Source: a virus. From it: DNA of 20,114 nucleotides. The notes beneath the pieces are model-generated. The model saw only the letters and a program-made list of their open reading frames with translations, made no database searches and was not told the origin of the DNA. Both the position numbers and the translations under genes were made by a program. The DNA is taken from the IMG/VR virus record IMGVR_UViG_3300006802_000803, positions 1-20,114 of that record; one strand, written 5' to 3'. Of this stretch, positions 15,096 through 19,989 are shown in pieces; position 1 is the stretch's first letter; each line of letters begins with the position of its first letter.

Positions 15096-15199
15096 TGGCA
15101 CACACGGGGAGAGCAGGCTTTCACAAAGGCAGACGAAAGCTCGGATCTAAGAAAAGAAAGAGACGCTCTTCTCGATATAAGAATAGGAGAAAAAAGTGA
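15095..15199 (+). CDS. 34-residue highly basic peptide
   Basis: The frame runs from ATG 15095, overlapping the oxygenase stop (TAATG), to TGA 15199. More than half of its residues are Lys or Arg (GRRKLGSKKRKRRSSRYKNR in the middle), with no hydrophobic core. It should bind nucleic acid non-specifically, for example as a condensation or packaging helper, or bind RNA or ribosomes. Its last codons contain the AGGAGA that serves the following GTG start. Confidence 0.5.
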   Translation: MAHTGRAGFHKGRRKLGSKKRKRRSSRYKNRRKK

Positions 15200-15330
15200 A
15201 CACAGTAGTATTTATATTATTTGGAGTTGTGATTCTGCAGCTCTGCTTCGTGATCTTTTTGTTATGGGTTATCGGAACACGGCAATATGAAATTAACAAA
15301 GATAAATTTAAGGATAGGTTTATAAAATGA
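15196..15330 (+). CDS. 44-residue single-span membrane protein
   Basis: The frame runs from GTG 15196, with AGGAGA upstream at optimal distance, to TGA 15330. Residues 3-28 are hydrophobic (VVFILFGVVILQLCFVIFLL, then WVIG), followed by a charged cytoplasmic-type tail (RQYEINKDKFKDRFIK). It resembles small phage membrane proteins in general; no holin motif is decisive. It overlaps both neighbours by 4 bases. Confidence 0.55.
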   Translation: MNTVVFILFGVVILQLCFVIFLLWVIGTRQYEINKDKFKDRFIK

Positions 15331-15488
15331 GTGAGATAGAAGAACTAAAAAAAGAAATAGAAATTTTACGAGAACAGCTCCGAGATCAGAAAGAGTTGAA
15401 TGAGTTTCATCGCAAAATTAACGGTGATTTAAATGAAGAGTTAGATAAAGAAAAGAAAAAATATGCGGATTACGTATCACGGAGGTAA
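15327..15488 (+). CDS. 53-residue coiled-coil protein
   Basis: The frame runs from ATG 15327 (ATGA overlap with the membrane protein) to TAA 15488. It is almost entirely charged helix: MSEIEELKKEIEILREQLRD, then QKELNEFHRKINGDLNEELD, with Leu/Ile at heptad positions, ending VSRR. Together with the preceding membrane peptide it recalls a two-component membrane/coiled-coil arrangement, but this is inference. It overlaps the next ORF by 26 bases. Confidence 0.5.
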   Translation: MSEIEELKKEIEILREQLRDQKELNEFHRKINGDLNEELDKEKKKYADYVSRR

Positions 15489-15642
15489 GCTCTATATTAG
15501 TTTGACGAAGGTAGAAGTCCAAGATGTCAAGGATAATGAAGGGCGTCCTTGTGAAATAGATATTGGTCATGTTCCGATGTTGATTGATGATGTCTTTAAG
15601 ATTGCTAAAGAATACATAGCTGATATATCAAAAGAGCAATAG
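15463..15642 (+). CDS. 59-residue protein of unknown function
   Basis: The frame runs from ATG 15463 to TAG 15642, starting 26 bases before the end of the coiled-coil gene. The sequence (MRITYHGGKLYISLTKVEVQ, a GRPCEIDIGHVPMLID centre, then VFKIAKEYIADISKEQ) looks like a beta-hairpin followed by an amphipathic helix, well-composed for a small folded domain. The ribosome binding site is weak (purine-rich only). Confidence 0.5.
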   Translation: MRITYHGGKLYISLTKVEVQDVKDNEGRPCEIDIGHVPMLIDDVFKIAKEYIADISKEQ

Positions 15643-15673
15643 TTATTAAGTTATTCGTGCCTATATTAAGGGC

Positions 15674-15832
15674 ATGTTAAAATTACTAAAGAATATATTT
15701 AAAACTCCTAGATTACATATGGACGAAGGTGTTAAAGAATTTTGTATGGCTGAGTATGGTAGAGAATGGAAGTACGCTTATAATTGTTATAAGCTAGATG
15801 GTCGTTTTCCTCGACTATTTCAATCTAAATAG
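15674..15832 (+). CDS. 52-residue basic protein of unknown function
   Basis: The frame runs from ATG 15674 to TAG 15832, with AAGGG just upstream. It begins with a basic amphipathic helix (MLKLLKNIFKTPRLHMDEG) and continues with aromatic-rich EWKYAYNCYKLDGRFPRLF. The 3' end overlaps the convergent minus-strand gene by 8 bases. No recognised family. Confidence 0.5.
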   Translation: MLKLLKNIFKTPRLHMDEGVKEFCMAEYGREWKYAYNCYKLDGRFPRLFQSK

Positions 15833-16043
15833 ACGTTTGATCTTCTGGTATTGGGTACGCTGATACGCAAGTCATAGTTGTTGTATACGTAGGATCTCTT
15901 TGTTGCATGGTTGTTTCAAAATTGTTTTTGGCTAATGCACAGGATTGCAATGTATCATAAGGCACGGATCCCGCAACCCGGACACAGTCTACTGCAGGTT
16001 GTGTAATACAAAAGACACCCACCAAAAAATACTTAATGATCAT
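15825..16043 (-). CDS. 72-residue exported or membrane-anchored Cys-containing protein
   Basis: The N-terminus MIIKYFLVGVFCITQPAVDC looks like a signal peptide or anchor, and cysteines at 12, 20, 35 and 59 are compatible with a lipoprotein-like or disulfide-bonded small periplasmic protein. The ATG overlaps the stop of the metallopeptidase gene by one base (TAATG), so it is the last gene of a four-gene minus-strand operon. No family is recognised. A role in envelope modification or superinfection exclusion is conceivable but unsupported. Confidence 0.55.
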   Translation of the reverse strand: MIIKYFLVGVFCITQPAVDCVRVAGSVPYDTLQSCALAKNNFETTMQQRDPTYTTTMTCVSAYPIPEDQTSI

Positions 16044-16393
16044 TAGTTGAGTTTCTTTGTCATGAGGTGTATCAAATAGTCTTTCAGATTACTTCTGGTT
16101 AATAGTTCTGTGGTAAAATTAGCGTAAGCGTTCACAATATTTTCTTCTTCTGTTATCTTTTCTAGTTCATATTGATAGTGACATAAGTGAAACAGTTCGT
16201 GGACCAGGACGTTGAGTGTTGATTCGTTTTCCATGGCCATGATATTTTCATCTAAGACAATAGTCATTGGTGGTTTAGAATGAAAAGAGCCTTGCTGTTC
16301 ACTCACTTCGTATGCTAGTTCGTGGCTCACGAGCTTTAAATGGACTTTAAAAGGTCCCATTTCAACATACTCAGGTAACTTAGGTATTTTCAC
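16043..16393 (-). CDS. Putative zinc metallopeptidase (HExxH)
   Basis: 116 residues, GTG start overlapping the previous stop by one base (TAGTG). The centre holds VLVHELFHLCHYQYELE with His65, Glu66 and His69 as an HExxH site. Glu84 in the following EEENIVNAYAN helix is a candidate third ligand, similar in layout to SprT/ImmA-like small peptidases. The N-terminus (PFKVHLKLVSHELAYEV) is a beta strand region, as in those folds. It lacks a signal peptide, so it would act in the host cytoplasm. Possible targets include a repressor or host factor; none can be inferred from the sequence. Confidence 0.7.
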   Translation of the reverse strand: MKIPKLPEYVEMGPFKVHLKLVSHELAYEVSEQQGSFHSKPPMTIVLDENIMAMENESTLNVLVHELFHLCHYQYELEKITEEENIVNAYANFTTELLTRSNLKDYLIHLMTKKLN

Positions 16394-16611
16394 TACTTAA
16401 GTTTTTTTGTGATTGCACCGGCTAAGCCAGATAGGGCACTTGATCCCAAACCTGTAGATAGTTCTACACCTTTTCTTTTGTTTAATTGTTTTATAAAGTT
16501 TTCAACATTTACTTTAGCTTTTGATAGTTCAAGTTTTTTTTCGCCACCTCTAGGTTTGACTTTTGGTCCTTTACCACCAAGCTTTTTTCTTCTATTTATA
16601 AAATCTGACAT
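16393..16611 (-). CDS. 72-residue basic protein of unknown function
   Basis: Lys/Arg/Gly-rich N-terminus (INRRKKLGGKGPKVKPRGG) followed by a helix and a small-residue segment TGLGSSALSGLAGAITKKLK that could be a weak membrane-associating helix. AAGGG lies about 10 bases before the ATG. It starts 2 bases after the stop of the upstream gene and overlaps the metallopeptidase start by one base. The open frame on the other strand over 16409-16657 is a shadow. Confidence 0.6.
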   Translation of the reverse strand: MSDFINRRKKLGGKGPKVKPRGGEKKLELSKAKVNVENFIKQLNKRKGVELSTGLGSSALSGLAGAITKKLK

Positions 16612-16613
16612 GA

Positions 16614-16739
16614 TTATTTTCCCTTCGGTTTTTTACCAAGTTTTTTCATATTTATAGCAGTTGCTGCCTGGCGTTTCAATTTCTTTTTACGCTTACCACC
16701 AGTCAATTGTTTAGGCATTTGTGCTCGTGAAATTGGCAT
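16614..16739 (-). CDS. 41-residue strongly basic protein, first gene of the operon
   Basis: The frame runs on the minus strand from ATG 16739 to TAA 16614: MPISRAQMPKQLTGGKRKKK, then LKRQAATAINMKKLGKKPKG. I recall short phage proteins with a similar MPxSRAQxPKQLTxG start as conserved hypotheticals of marine phages. The positive charge suggests nucleic acid or virion assembly contacts. No Shine-Dalgarno is seen before the ATG. On the minus strand TTGTAA and TATTCT with a 16-base spacer lie just upstream, which would give an almost leaderless message. Confidence 0.6.
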   Translation of the reverse strand: MPISRAQMPKQLTGGKRKKKLKRQAATAINMKKLGKKPKGK

Positions 16740-16792
16740 ATAGTTGTATAGAATATATTTTTATTTTCTTTTTACAATTTTTTATTGAATAT

Positions 16793-16887
16793 GAGGTTAC
16801 CGAGGTTACTTTTACAATAAGTAGTTGATTCTACTGTATAATAGAGGTAACTTATAGGTAACTTATAGGTTACCTGGTAACTTTTAC
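16793..16887 (+). repeat. GGTWAC iteron-like array upstream of terminase small subunit
   Basis: Six copies of GGTAAC/GGTTAC start at 16795, 16804, 16846, 16857, 16868 and 16876. AGGTAACTTAT is repeated exactly in tandem (16845-16855, 16856-16866), one helical turn apart. AGGTAAC (16856-16862) and GTTACCT (16869-16875) form an inverted repeat, as do GTTACC and GGTAAC around T16875. GGTTACTTTTAC (16804) and GGTAACTTTTAC (16876) bracket the set. The array lies in the 225-base gap between divergent operons, and a further GGTAAC sits at codons 2-3 of the terminase gene. The rest of the gap is very AT-rich. Candidate roles: terminase binding (pac/cos), replication origin or operator. Confidence 0.7.
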
Positions 16888-16897
16888 TATACAAGTC

Positions 16898-16926
16898 TTG
16901 CAAAATAAATAGTGATAAATAATAAT
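16898..16926 (+). promoter_or_regulatory. Possible promoter of the terminase operon
   Basis: TTGCAA (16898-16903) and AATAAT (16921-16926) are separated by 17 bases, just downstream of the repeat array and 38 bases before the terminase ATG. The region is a long AT run, so a chance match is quite possible. The same TTGCAA hexamer serves as the -35 candidate of the replication promoter. Confidence 0.35.
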
Positions 16927-16964
16927 AATAATGTATATATAAAACAACTATATGATTAATTGAT

Positions 16965-17435
16965 ATGGGTAACGTAAGAAAGTTAACAACAAAACAACAC
17001 AAGTTTGCAATGCTGATAGTCTCAAAAGGCGATCGCATGTCAGCAAAAGACTGTGCAATTGAAGCTGGTTTTTCAGAGAAGTCAGCACAACAGGCCGCAG
17101 CTAATCTCACTAATCCTAAAATGTTTCCTTTAGTAGTAGAAGAAATTGAAAGATTACGTAGAGAATGGCAAGAAAAGTATAAAGTAAGTTATTCAAGGCA
17201 TATCAAAAGATTAGATGATTTGTCCAGAGGTGCGGAAGAAGCAGGTAATTGGGCAGCAGCTGTAGCTGCTGAAAAGTCCAGAGGCCAGGCAGCAGGACTC
17301 TATATTGATAGAAAAGAAATACTTACAGGTTCTATAGATCAACTATCTAAGGTTGAAGTAGAAGAAAAACTAAGAGAAATAGAGAAACAGTTCAGTATTA
17401 ATACTGATGCCATTGAAGTTCATCCTGAAGATTAG
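16965..17435 (+). CDS. Terminase small subunit
   Basis: 156 residues. The N-terminal domain LTTKQHKFAMLIVSKG, DCAIEAGFSEKSAQQAAANL and NPKMFPLVVEEIERLR matches the helix-turn-helix DNA-binding module of small terminases (LTxKQxxF...A..AGYS.ksA...a..L..NP.v). This is followed by a long helical central part (YSRHIKRLDDLSRGAEEAGN, AAAVAAEKSRGQAAGLY) for oligomerisation and an acidic tail. It should bind the packaging start site and recruit the large subunit, which is not in this window. No Shine-Dalgarno precedes the ATG, and no other in-frame start is plausible. The GGTWAC array directly upstream is an attractive cognate site. Confidence 0.85.
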   Translation: MGNVRKLTTKQHKFAMLIVSKGDRMSAKDCAIEAGFSEKSAQQAAANLTNPKMFPLVVEEIERLRREWQEKYKVSYSRHIKRLDDLSRGAEEAGNWAAAVAAEKSRGQAAGLYIDRKEILTGSIDQLSKVEVEEKLREIEKQFSINTDAIEVHPED

Positions 17436-17445
17436 TATTGCAATT

Positions 17446-17457
17446 CATAAATTTATG
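17446..17457. promoter_or_regulatory. 12-bp perfect palindrome in a short intergenic gap
   Basis: CATAAATTTATG is a perfect palindrome within the 54-base gap after the terminase gene, and TTGCAA (17438-17443) lies just before it. It could be an operator half-pair for a dimeric regulator, but in AT-rich DNA such palindromes also occur by chance. Confidence 0.25.
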
Positions 17458-17489
17458 GGATAAGTTATTCTATATAAGGAGAATATAGA

Positions 17490-17711
17490 ATGGCAAGAAC
17501 TTATGTAAAGATTGAATTAGATAAAACAGAATTTGATATTATGTGCAATTGTTTGGACATAACTTTGTTTGGTCGTAACGATCTGAAAAACCCGTTGGTC
17601 AAAATTCTTTGGCCTAAATTTAAATACAAGTTAACAGAACAACATAAGAAAGGAGGTTTAAAAAAAATAGATCATGAGCAAAATTATCGTAGGCTTACAG
17701 CAGATAGATGA
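17490..17711 (+). CDS. 73-residue protein of unknown function
   Basis: Starts MARTYVKIELDKTEFDIMCN with AAGGAG 8 bases upstream, the best ribosome binding site in this block. The N-terminus looks like a beta strand plus helix, and the C-terminal half is basic (FKYKLTEQHKKGGLKKIDHE), suggesting nucleic acid contact. It overlaps the next gene by 38 bases. The family is not recognised. Confidence 0.6.
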   Translation: MARTYVKIELDKTEFDIMCNCLDITLFGRNDLKNPLVKILWPKFKYKLTEQHKKGGLKKIDHEQNYRRLTADR

Positions 17712-18066
17712 AGGTGCAATTAATCCTGGAACTGGTTTGCATGAACAACCAATATGGAAAATTGAAATGCAAGATGACGAGGAAAGATTGTTAGGTAAAC
17801 ATAAAATGGAAGAGTATATTTCAAAATCTTATGGCAAAGCTATTCATAGATTTAAAAGATGGAAAGTTATGACAAAGACAAGTGAGACTCAAGTTTATGT
17901 TGTAGTCTTTTCAGACAGAACACATGAAATGCTTTCTCCAAATCAAATGATGGATAAGATATATGAAGGTCATCAAGTTAGAAAAGACCCTAAGTTAGAT
18001 TATATCGAATCTGAGTTAGCAGCTAAAGGTGGACATAGTCCAATTTTTATACCAGATGAAACTTAA
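17674..18066 (+). CDS. Protein of unknown function before the methyltransferase
   Basis: 130 residues, soluble, mixed alpha/beta. Recognisable stretches are MSKIIVGLQQIDEGAINPGT, SYGKAIHRFKRWKVMTKTSE and TQVYVVVFSDRTHEML. The AAAGGAGG at about 17648-17655 is 18 bases before the ATG, so initiation probably depends on the overlapping upstream gene. Its last 11 bases overlap the methyltransferase start. No known motif is seen. Confidence 0.6.
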   Translation: MSKIIVGLQQIDEGAINPGTGLHEQPIWKIEMQDDEERLLGKHKMEEYISKSYGKAIHRFKRWKVMTKTSETQVYVVVFSDRTHEMLSPNQMMDKIYEGHQVRKDPKLDYIESELAAKGGHSPIFIPDET

Positions 18067-19132
18067 ACACTTAGATTTGTTTTCAGGTATAGGTGGATTT
18101 AGTCTAGGATTAGAAGCTACAGGACATTTTGATACCATAGCATTTTGTGATTACGAACCTTATTGTCAAAAAGTTTTACGCAAACATTGGCCGTGGGTTA
18201 CAATTTATGACGATGTAAAGGAGTTAAACAGTGAAAGATTATCATCAAACGGACATACTAAAATCGACATCATTACAGGAGGATATCCCTGTCAACCATT
18301 CAGCATCGCTGGACGTCAAAAAGGTGAGCAAGATCCGAGACACGTCTGGCCAGAAATGTTTAGACTTGTCAAAGAACTCAGGCCGACTTGGGTTATTGGA
18401 GAGAACGTTAGTGGACACATTAAACTCGGTCTCGACACCGTACTTGAGAACTTGGAGAGTGAAGGTTACTTCGCAAGAGCGTTTAGTATTTCAGCTTCGA
18501 GCGTCGGTGCAGTCCACCAAAGAGAAAGAGTCTGGATTGTGGGCTACTCCGAACACAATGGATCATCTACCACAGAGAAGTCCCGAGTCAGTGAAAAAAC
18601 AGATGACAACAGCAAGGAAGGGCAGAACAAGACCATCCAATTTGAGAGAACAGGTGGATCCCACAATAGTGAAGATGTGGAGAACACCCGATGCTCACAG
18701 TGGCCGTGGTCCTTCTTCGGAAACCAGGATGAAGATGAAACTAGAGAAGGGGATGCCTATCAGTTTGAACGATCAGGTAGCACATCCAAGATTGATGTGG
18801 CCGACACCGAGGGCGTCAGCAGCTATGGCAGAGAAGACAGAGAACATACAGAACAGAGGGACGCAGAGAGGCAAGTTGGAGGAGAAAGTGGCAATGATGC
18901 CCACACCGACATCGAGGGATTGGAAGGACGCTGGTCCCAATGTGAATTACGAGAAAGCCAAGAAGAAGGGCAGATTGGCTGGTCACAGTGGTGGCAGTCT
19001 GAACCCAACGTGGGTAGAGTGGCTCATGGGGTACCCAAAAGGGTGGACAGACTTAAATCACTAGGCAATAGTTTAGTTCCAATGATACCGTATTATATTG
19101 GAATGAGTATTAAGAAAGGAGATATGTTATGA
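18056..19132 (+). CDS. dcm: DNA cytosine-5 methyltransferase
   Basis: 358 residues. Motif I DLFSGIGGFSLGLE (7-20) binds AdoMet, motif IV GGYPCQPFS (75-83) carries the catalytic Cys79, motif VI ENV (116-118), motif VIII QRERVWIV (155-162), and motifs IX-X RVDRLKSLGNSLVP close the fold. Start ATG 18056 is chosen from the family's usual MKxLDLFSG beginning; an in-frame GTG at 18029 is possible. Between motifs VIII and IX (about 165-320) the chain is unusually polar and low in hydrophobics, with repeated D/E-T-E-G-like steps. This coincides with a second long ORF in the +1 frame over 18231-19064. The region is also distinctly GC-richer than flanking genes. Phage C5 methyltransferases commonly protect DNA from restriction; the recognition sequence cannot be read here. 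Confidence 0.93.
   Translation: MKLKHLDLFSGIGGFSLGLEATGHFDTIAFCDYEPYCQKVLRKHWPWVTIYDDVKELNSERLSSNGHTKIDIITGGYPCQPFSIAGRQKGEQDPRHVWPEMFRLVKELRPTWVIGENVSGHIKLGLDTVLENLESEGYFARAFSISASSVGAVHQRERVWIVGYSEHNGSSTTEKSRVSEKTDDNSKEGQNKTIQFERTGGSHNSEDVENTRCSQWPWSFFGNQDEDETREGDAYQFERSGSTSKIDVADTEGVSSYGREDREHTEQRDAERQVGGESGNDAHTDIEGLEGRWSQCELRESQEEGQIGWSQWWQSEPNVGRVAHGVPKRVDRLKSLGNSLVPMIPYYIGMSIKKGDML
18231..19064 (+). CDS. Overlapping +1-frame protein inside the methyltransferase gene (WxTP-repeat family)
   Basis: 277 residues, entirely inside the methyltransferase gene in the +1 frame. It starts with GTG 18231 preceded by AAAGGAG (18217-18223) at 7 bases, a textbook site with no purpose for the outer gene, and ends with TAG 19064. 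Features: TSGQKCLDLSKN (39-50), TWRVKVTSQERLVFQL (74-89), then four WxTP-type repeats at WATPNTMD (104), WRTPDAHS (150), WPTPRASA (190) and MPTPTSRD (223), and a C-terminal LNPTWVEWLMGYPKGWTDL (257-275). From memory the same repeat and WVEWLMGxPxGWT ending occur in phage and bacterial proteins near cytosine methyltransferases. No function is known to me. The start site, length and motif quality argue for a real dual-coded gene; a conserved shadow of the methyltransferase is the alternative. Confidence 0.65.
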   Translation: MKDYHQTDILKSTSLQEDIPVNHSASLDVKKVSKIRDTSGQKCLDLSKNSGRLGLLERTLVDTLNSVSTPYLRTWRVKVTSQERLVFQLRASVQSTKEKESGLWATPNTMDHLPQRSPESVKKQMTTARKGRTRPSNLREQVDPTIVKMWRTPDAHSGRGPSSETRMKMKLEKGMPISLNDQVAHPRLMWPTPRASAAMAEKTENIQNRGTQRGKLEEKVAMMPTPTSRDWKDAGPNVNYEKAKKKGRLAGHSGGSLNPTWVEWLMGYPKGWTDLNH

Positions 19133-19302
19133 ACAAAATAGCATTGAACATAGTACGTCAACAGAGAGCATTGAAAGCAATGAGAGAGGCACAGTCACCT
19201 GTGTTTAAGCATTTTTGGTTTAATGTTTTTGGCAAGGTATGGTCAAATAGCCTCACACATAATGAGGATGGTGTGCCATATGACAACAAAACCAGAAACT
19301 AG
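19129..19302 (+). CDS. 57-residue protein of unknown function
   Basis: The frame runs from ATG 19129, overlapping the methyltransferase stop (ATGA), to TAG 19302. AAAGGAG lies 7-8 bases upstream. It starts MNKIALNIVRQQRALKAMRE, an amphipathic basic helix, then HFWFNVFGKVWSN. The 3' end overlaps the nuclease gene by 23 bases. No family is recognised. Confidence 0.5.
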   Translation: MNKIALNIVRQQRALKAMREAQSPVFKHFWFNVFGKVWSNSLTHNEDGVPYDNKTRN

Positions 19303-19717
19303 ATTTTGGAAAAAACTGAAAGAATTGACTCCGAACGTACATTGGACAAGGATTGAATCCTTTAGTTCACCTGGGATACCTGATTTGCACGGTGTTTATC
19401 GTGGCGAAGACGGGTATCCTGTTAGTGTTTTTGTTGAATTGAAATGTACTAAGCTGAAAAAAGTGGCATTGACGCCTAAGCAAATTTCGTGGAATTACAG
19501 CTATTATGAAGCTGGAGGGTTAAATTTTATTATGGTCGAGACCCTCCCTAATAGAGCCTTGTATATATATTCGGGAGGCATGGCCCGTGAACTCTCCATT
19601 GCGGGCATAGAAACGGAGCCATTGGCCATTATCCCCTATCCGTGGTCCGGGCAGGAGCTGCTGCTGACGATGGAACGCTTTCTCCATTACCGTGAATCTT
19701 GCGACTCGGCTACCTAA
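19280..19717 (+). CDS. PD-(D/E)XK nuclease (VRR-NUC/resolvase-like)
   Basis: 145 residues from ATG 19280; in-frame ATGs at 19262 and 19268 are alternatives, and none has a strong ribosome binding site. The nuclease core is visible: SFSSPGIPDLHGVYRG with Pro34-Asp35, then VFVELKCTKLKKVALTPKQ with Glu53-x-Lys55, and ISWNYSYYEAGGLNFIMVE, the usual helix-strand after the active site of VRR-NUC-type enzymes. It is the second PD-(D/E)XK protein of the window and may cut branched DNA or assist packaging, given the terminase gene upstream. Its last 140 bases become GC-richer and contain the first two TCTCCATT repeats, translated as RELSIAG and RFLHYRE. Confidence 0.8.
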   Translation: MTTKPETRFWKKLKELTPNVHWTRIESFSSPGIPDLHGVYRGEDGYPVSVFVELKCTKLKKVALTPKQISWNYSYYEAGGLNFIMVETLPNRALYIYSGGMARELSIAGIETEPLAIIPYPWSGQELLLTMERFLHYRESCDSAT

Positions 19718-19753
19718 TCTATGCCATGAGCTGCATCCTGGTAACCAGATGGG

Positions 19754-19780
19754 TTGACAGCTGCACAAAGATCCTATAAT
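19754..19780 (+). promoter_or_regulatory. Near-consensus sigma70-like promoter
   Basis: TTGACA (19754-19759) and TATAAT (19775-19780) both match consensus exactly, but the spacer is 15 bases rather than 16-18. The expected start lies about 3 bases before ATG 19789 or would drive an RNA through the repeat array to the right edge. Confidence 0.5.
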
Positions 19781-19788
19781 ATTGGGAC

Positions 19789-19917
19789 ATGATTAGTTTA
19801 TTTCTCCATTGGCTACTGGGCACGAGCTTCATCGCCATAGTTCTATTGTTGCGGTTTCCCCGACTCAGGAGACCAGTAGCGTGGATCGTGGTTCTGACAA
19901 TTCTCCATTACGCTTAA
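19789..19917 (+). CDS. 42-residue possible two-span membrane peptide
   Basis: The frame runs from ATG 19789 to TAA 19917. Two hydrophobic segments (SLFLHWLLGTSFIAIVLLL and VAWIVVLTILHYA) flank a basic turn (RFPRLRRP). GGGA lies 3-4 bases before the ATG, and a consensus-like promoter lies just upstream. However, it contains two copies of the TCTCCATT repeat, both read as xLH[Y/W], so the hydrophobic pattern could partly come from the repeat rather than from selection on a protein. Confidence 0.35.
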   Translation: MISLFLHWLLGTSFIAIVLLLRFPRLRRPVAWIVVLTILHYA

Positions 19918-19966
19918 ATCAACTTTTGCCTACCAACATAGGCCAGGTCAGCTGCTGTCCCAGGCA

Positions 19967-19989
19967 GGAGAATCCTGTGACGATTCTCC
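19967..19989 (+). other. Hairpin within the right-end repeat array
   Basis: GGAGAAT (19967-19973) and ATTCTCC (19983-19989) are perfect inverted repeats with a 9-base loop. The 3' arm is the start of a TCTCCATT copy and the 5' arm contains the paired CAGGAG element. No T tract follows, so it is not an intrinsic terminator. The region 19918-20114 otherwise holds no gene I can support. Confidence 0.55.

Noticed and set aside
16825-16842. TTGATT and TATAAT inside the GGTWAC gap
   Set aside because: The spacer is 6 bases, too short for a promoter, and the best upstream -35 candidate gives a spacer near 20.
16793-16887. CRISPR array
   Set aside because: Repeats are 6-11 bases, partly abutting and in both orientations, with no regular spacers.
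18823-19008. 61-codon minus-strand open frame opposite the methyltransferase gene
   Set aside because: Ser/Pro/Cys-rich, no start signal, explained by the repetitive two-frame coding on the plus strand.
19520-19768. 82-codon minus-strand open frame across the end of the nuclease gene
   Set aside because: No start signal and it opposes a well-supported nuclease; it may result from the GC-richer base composition there.
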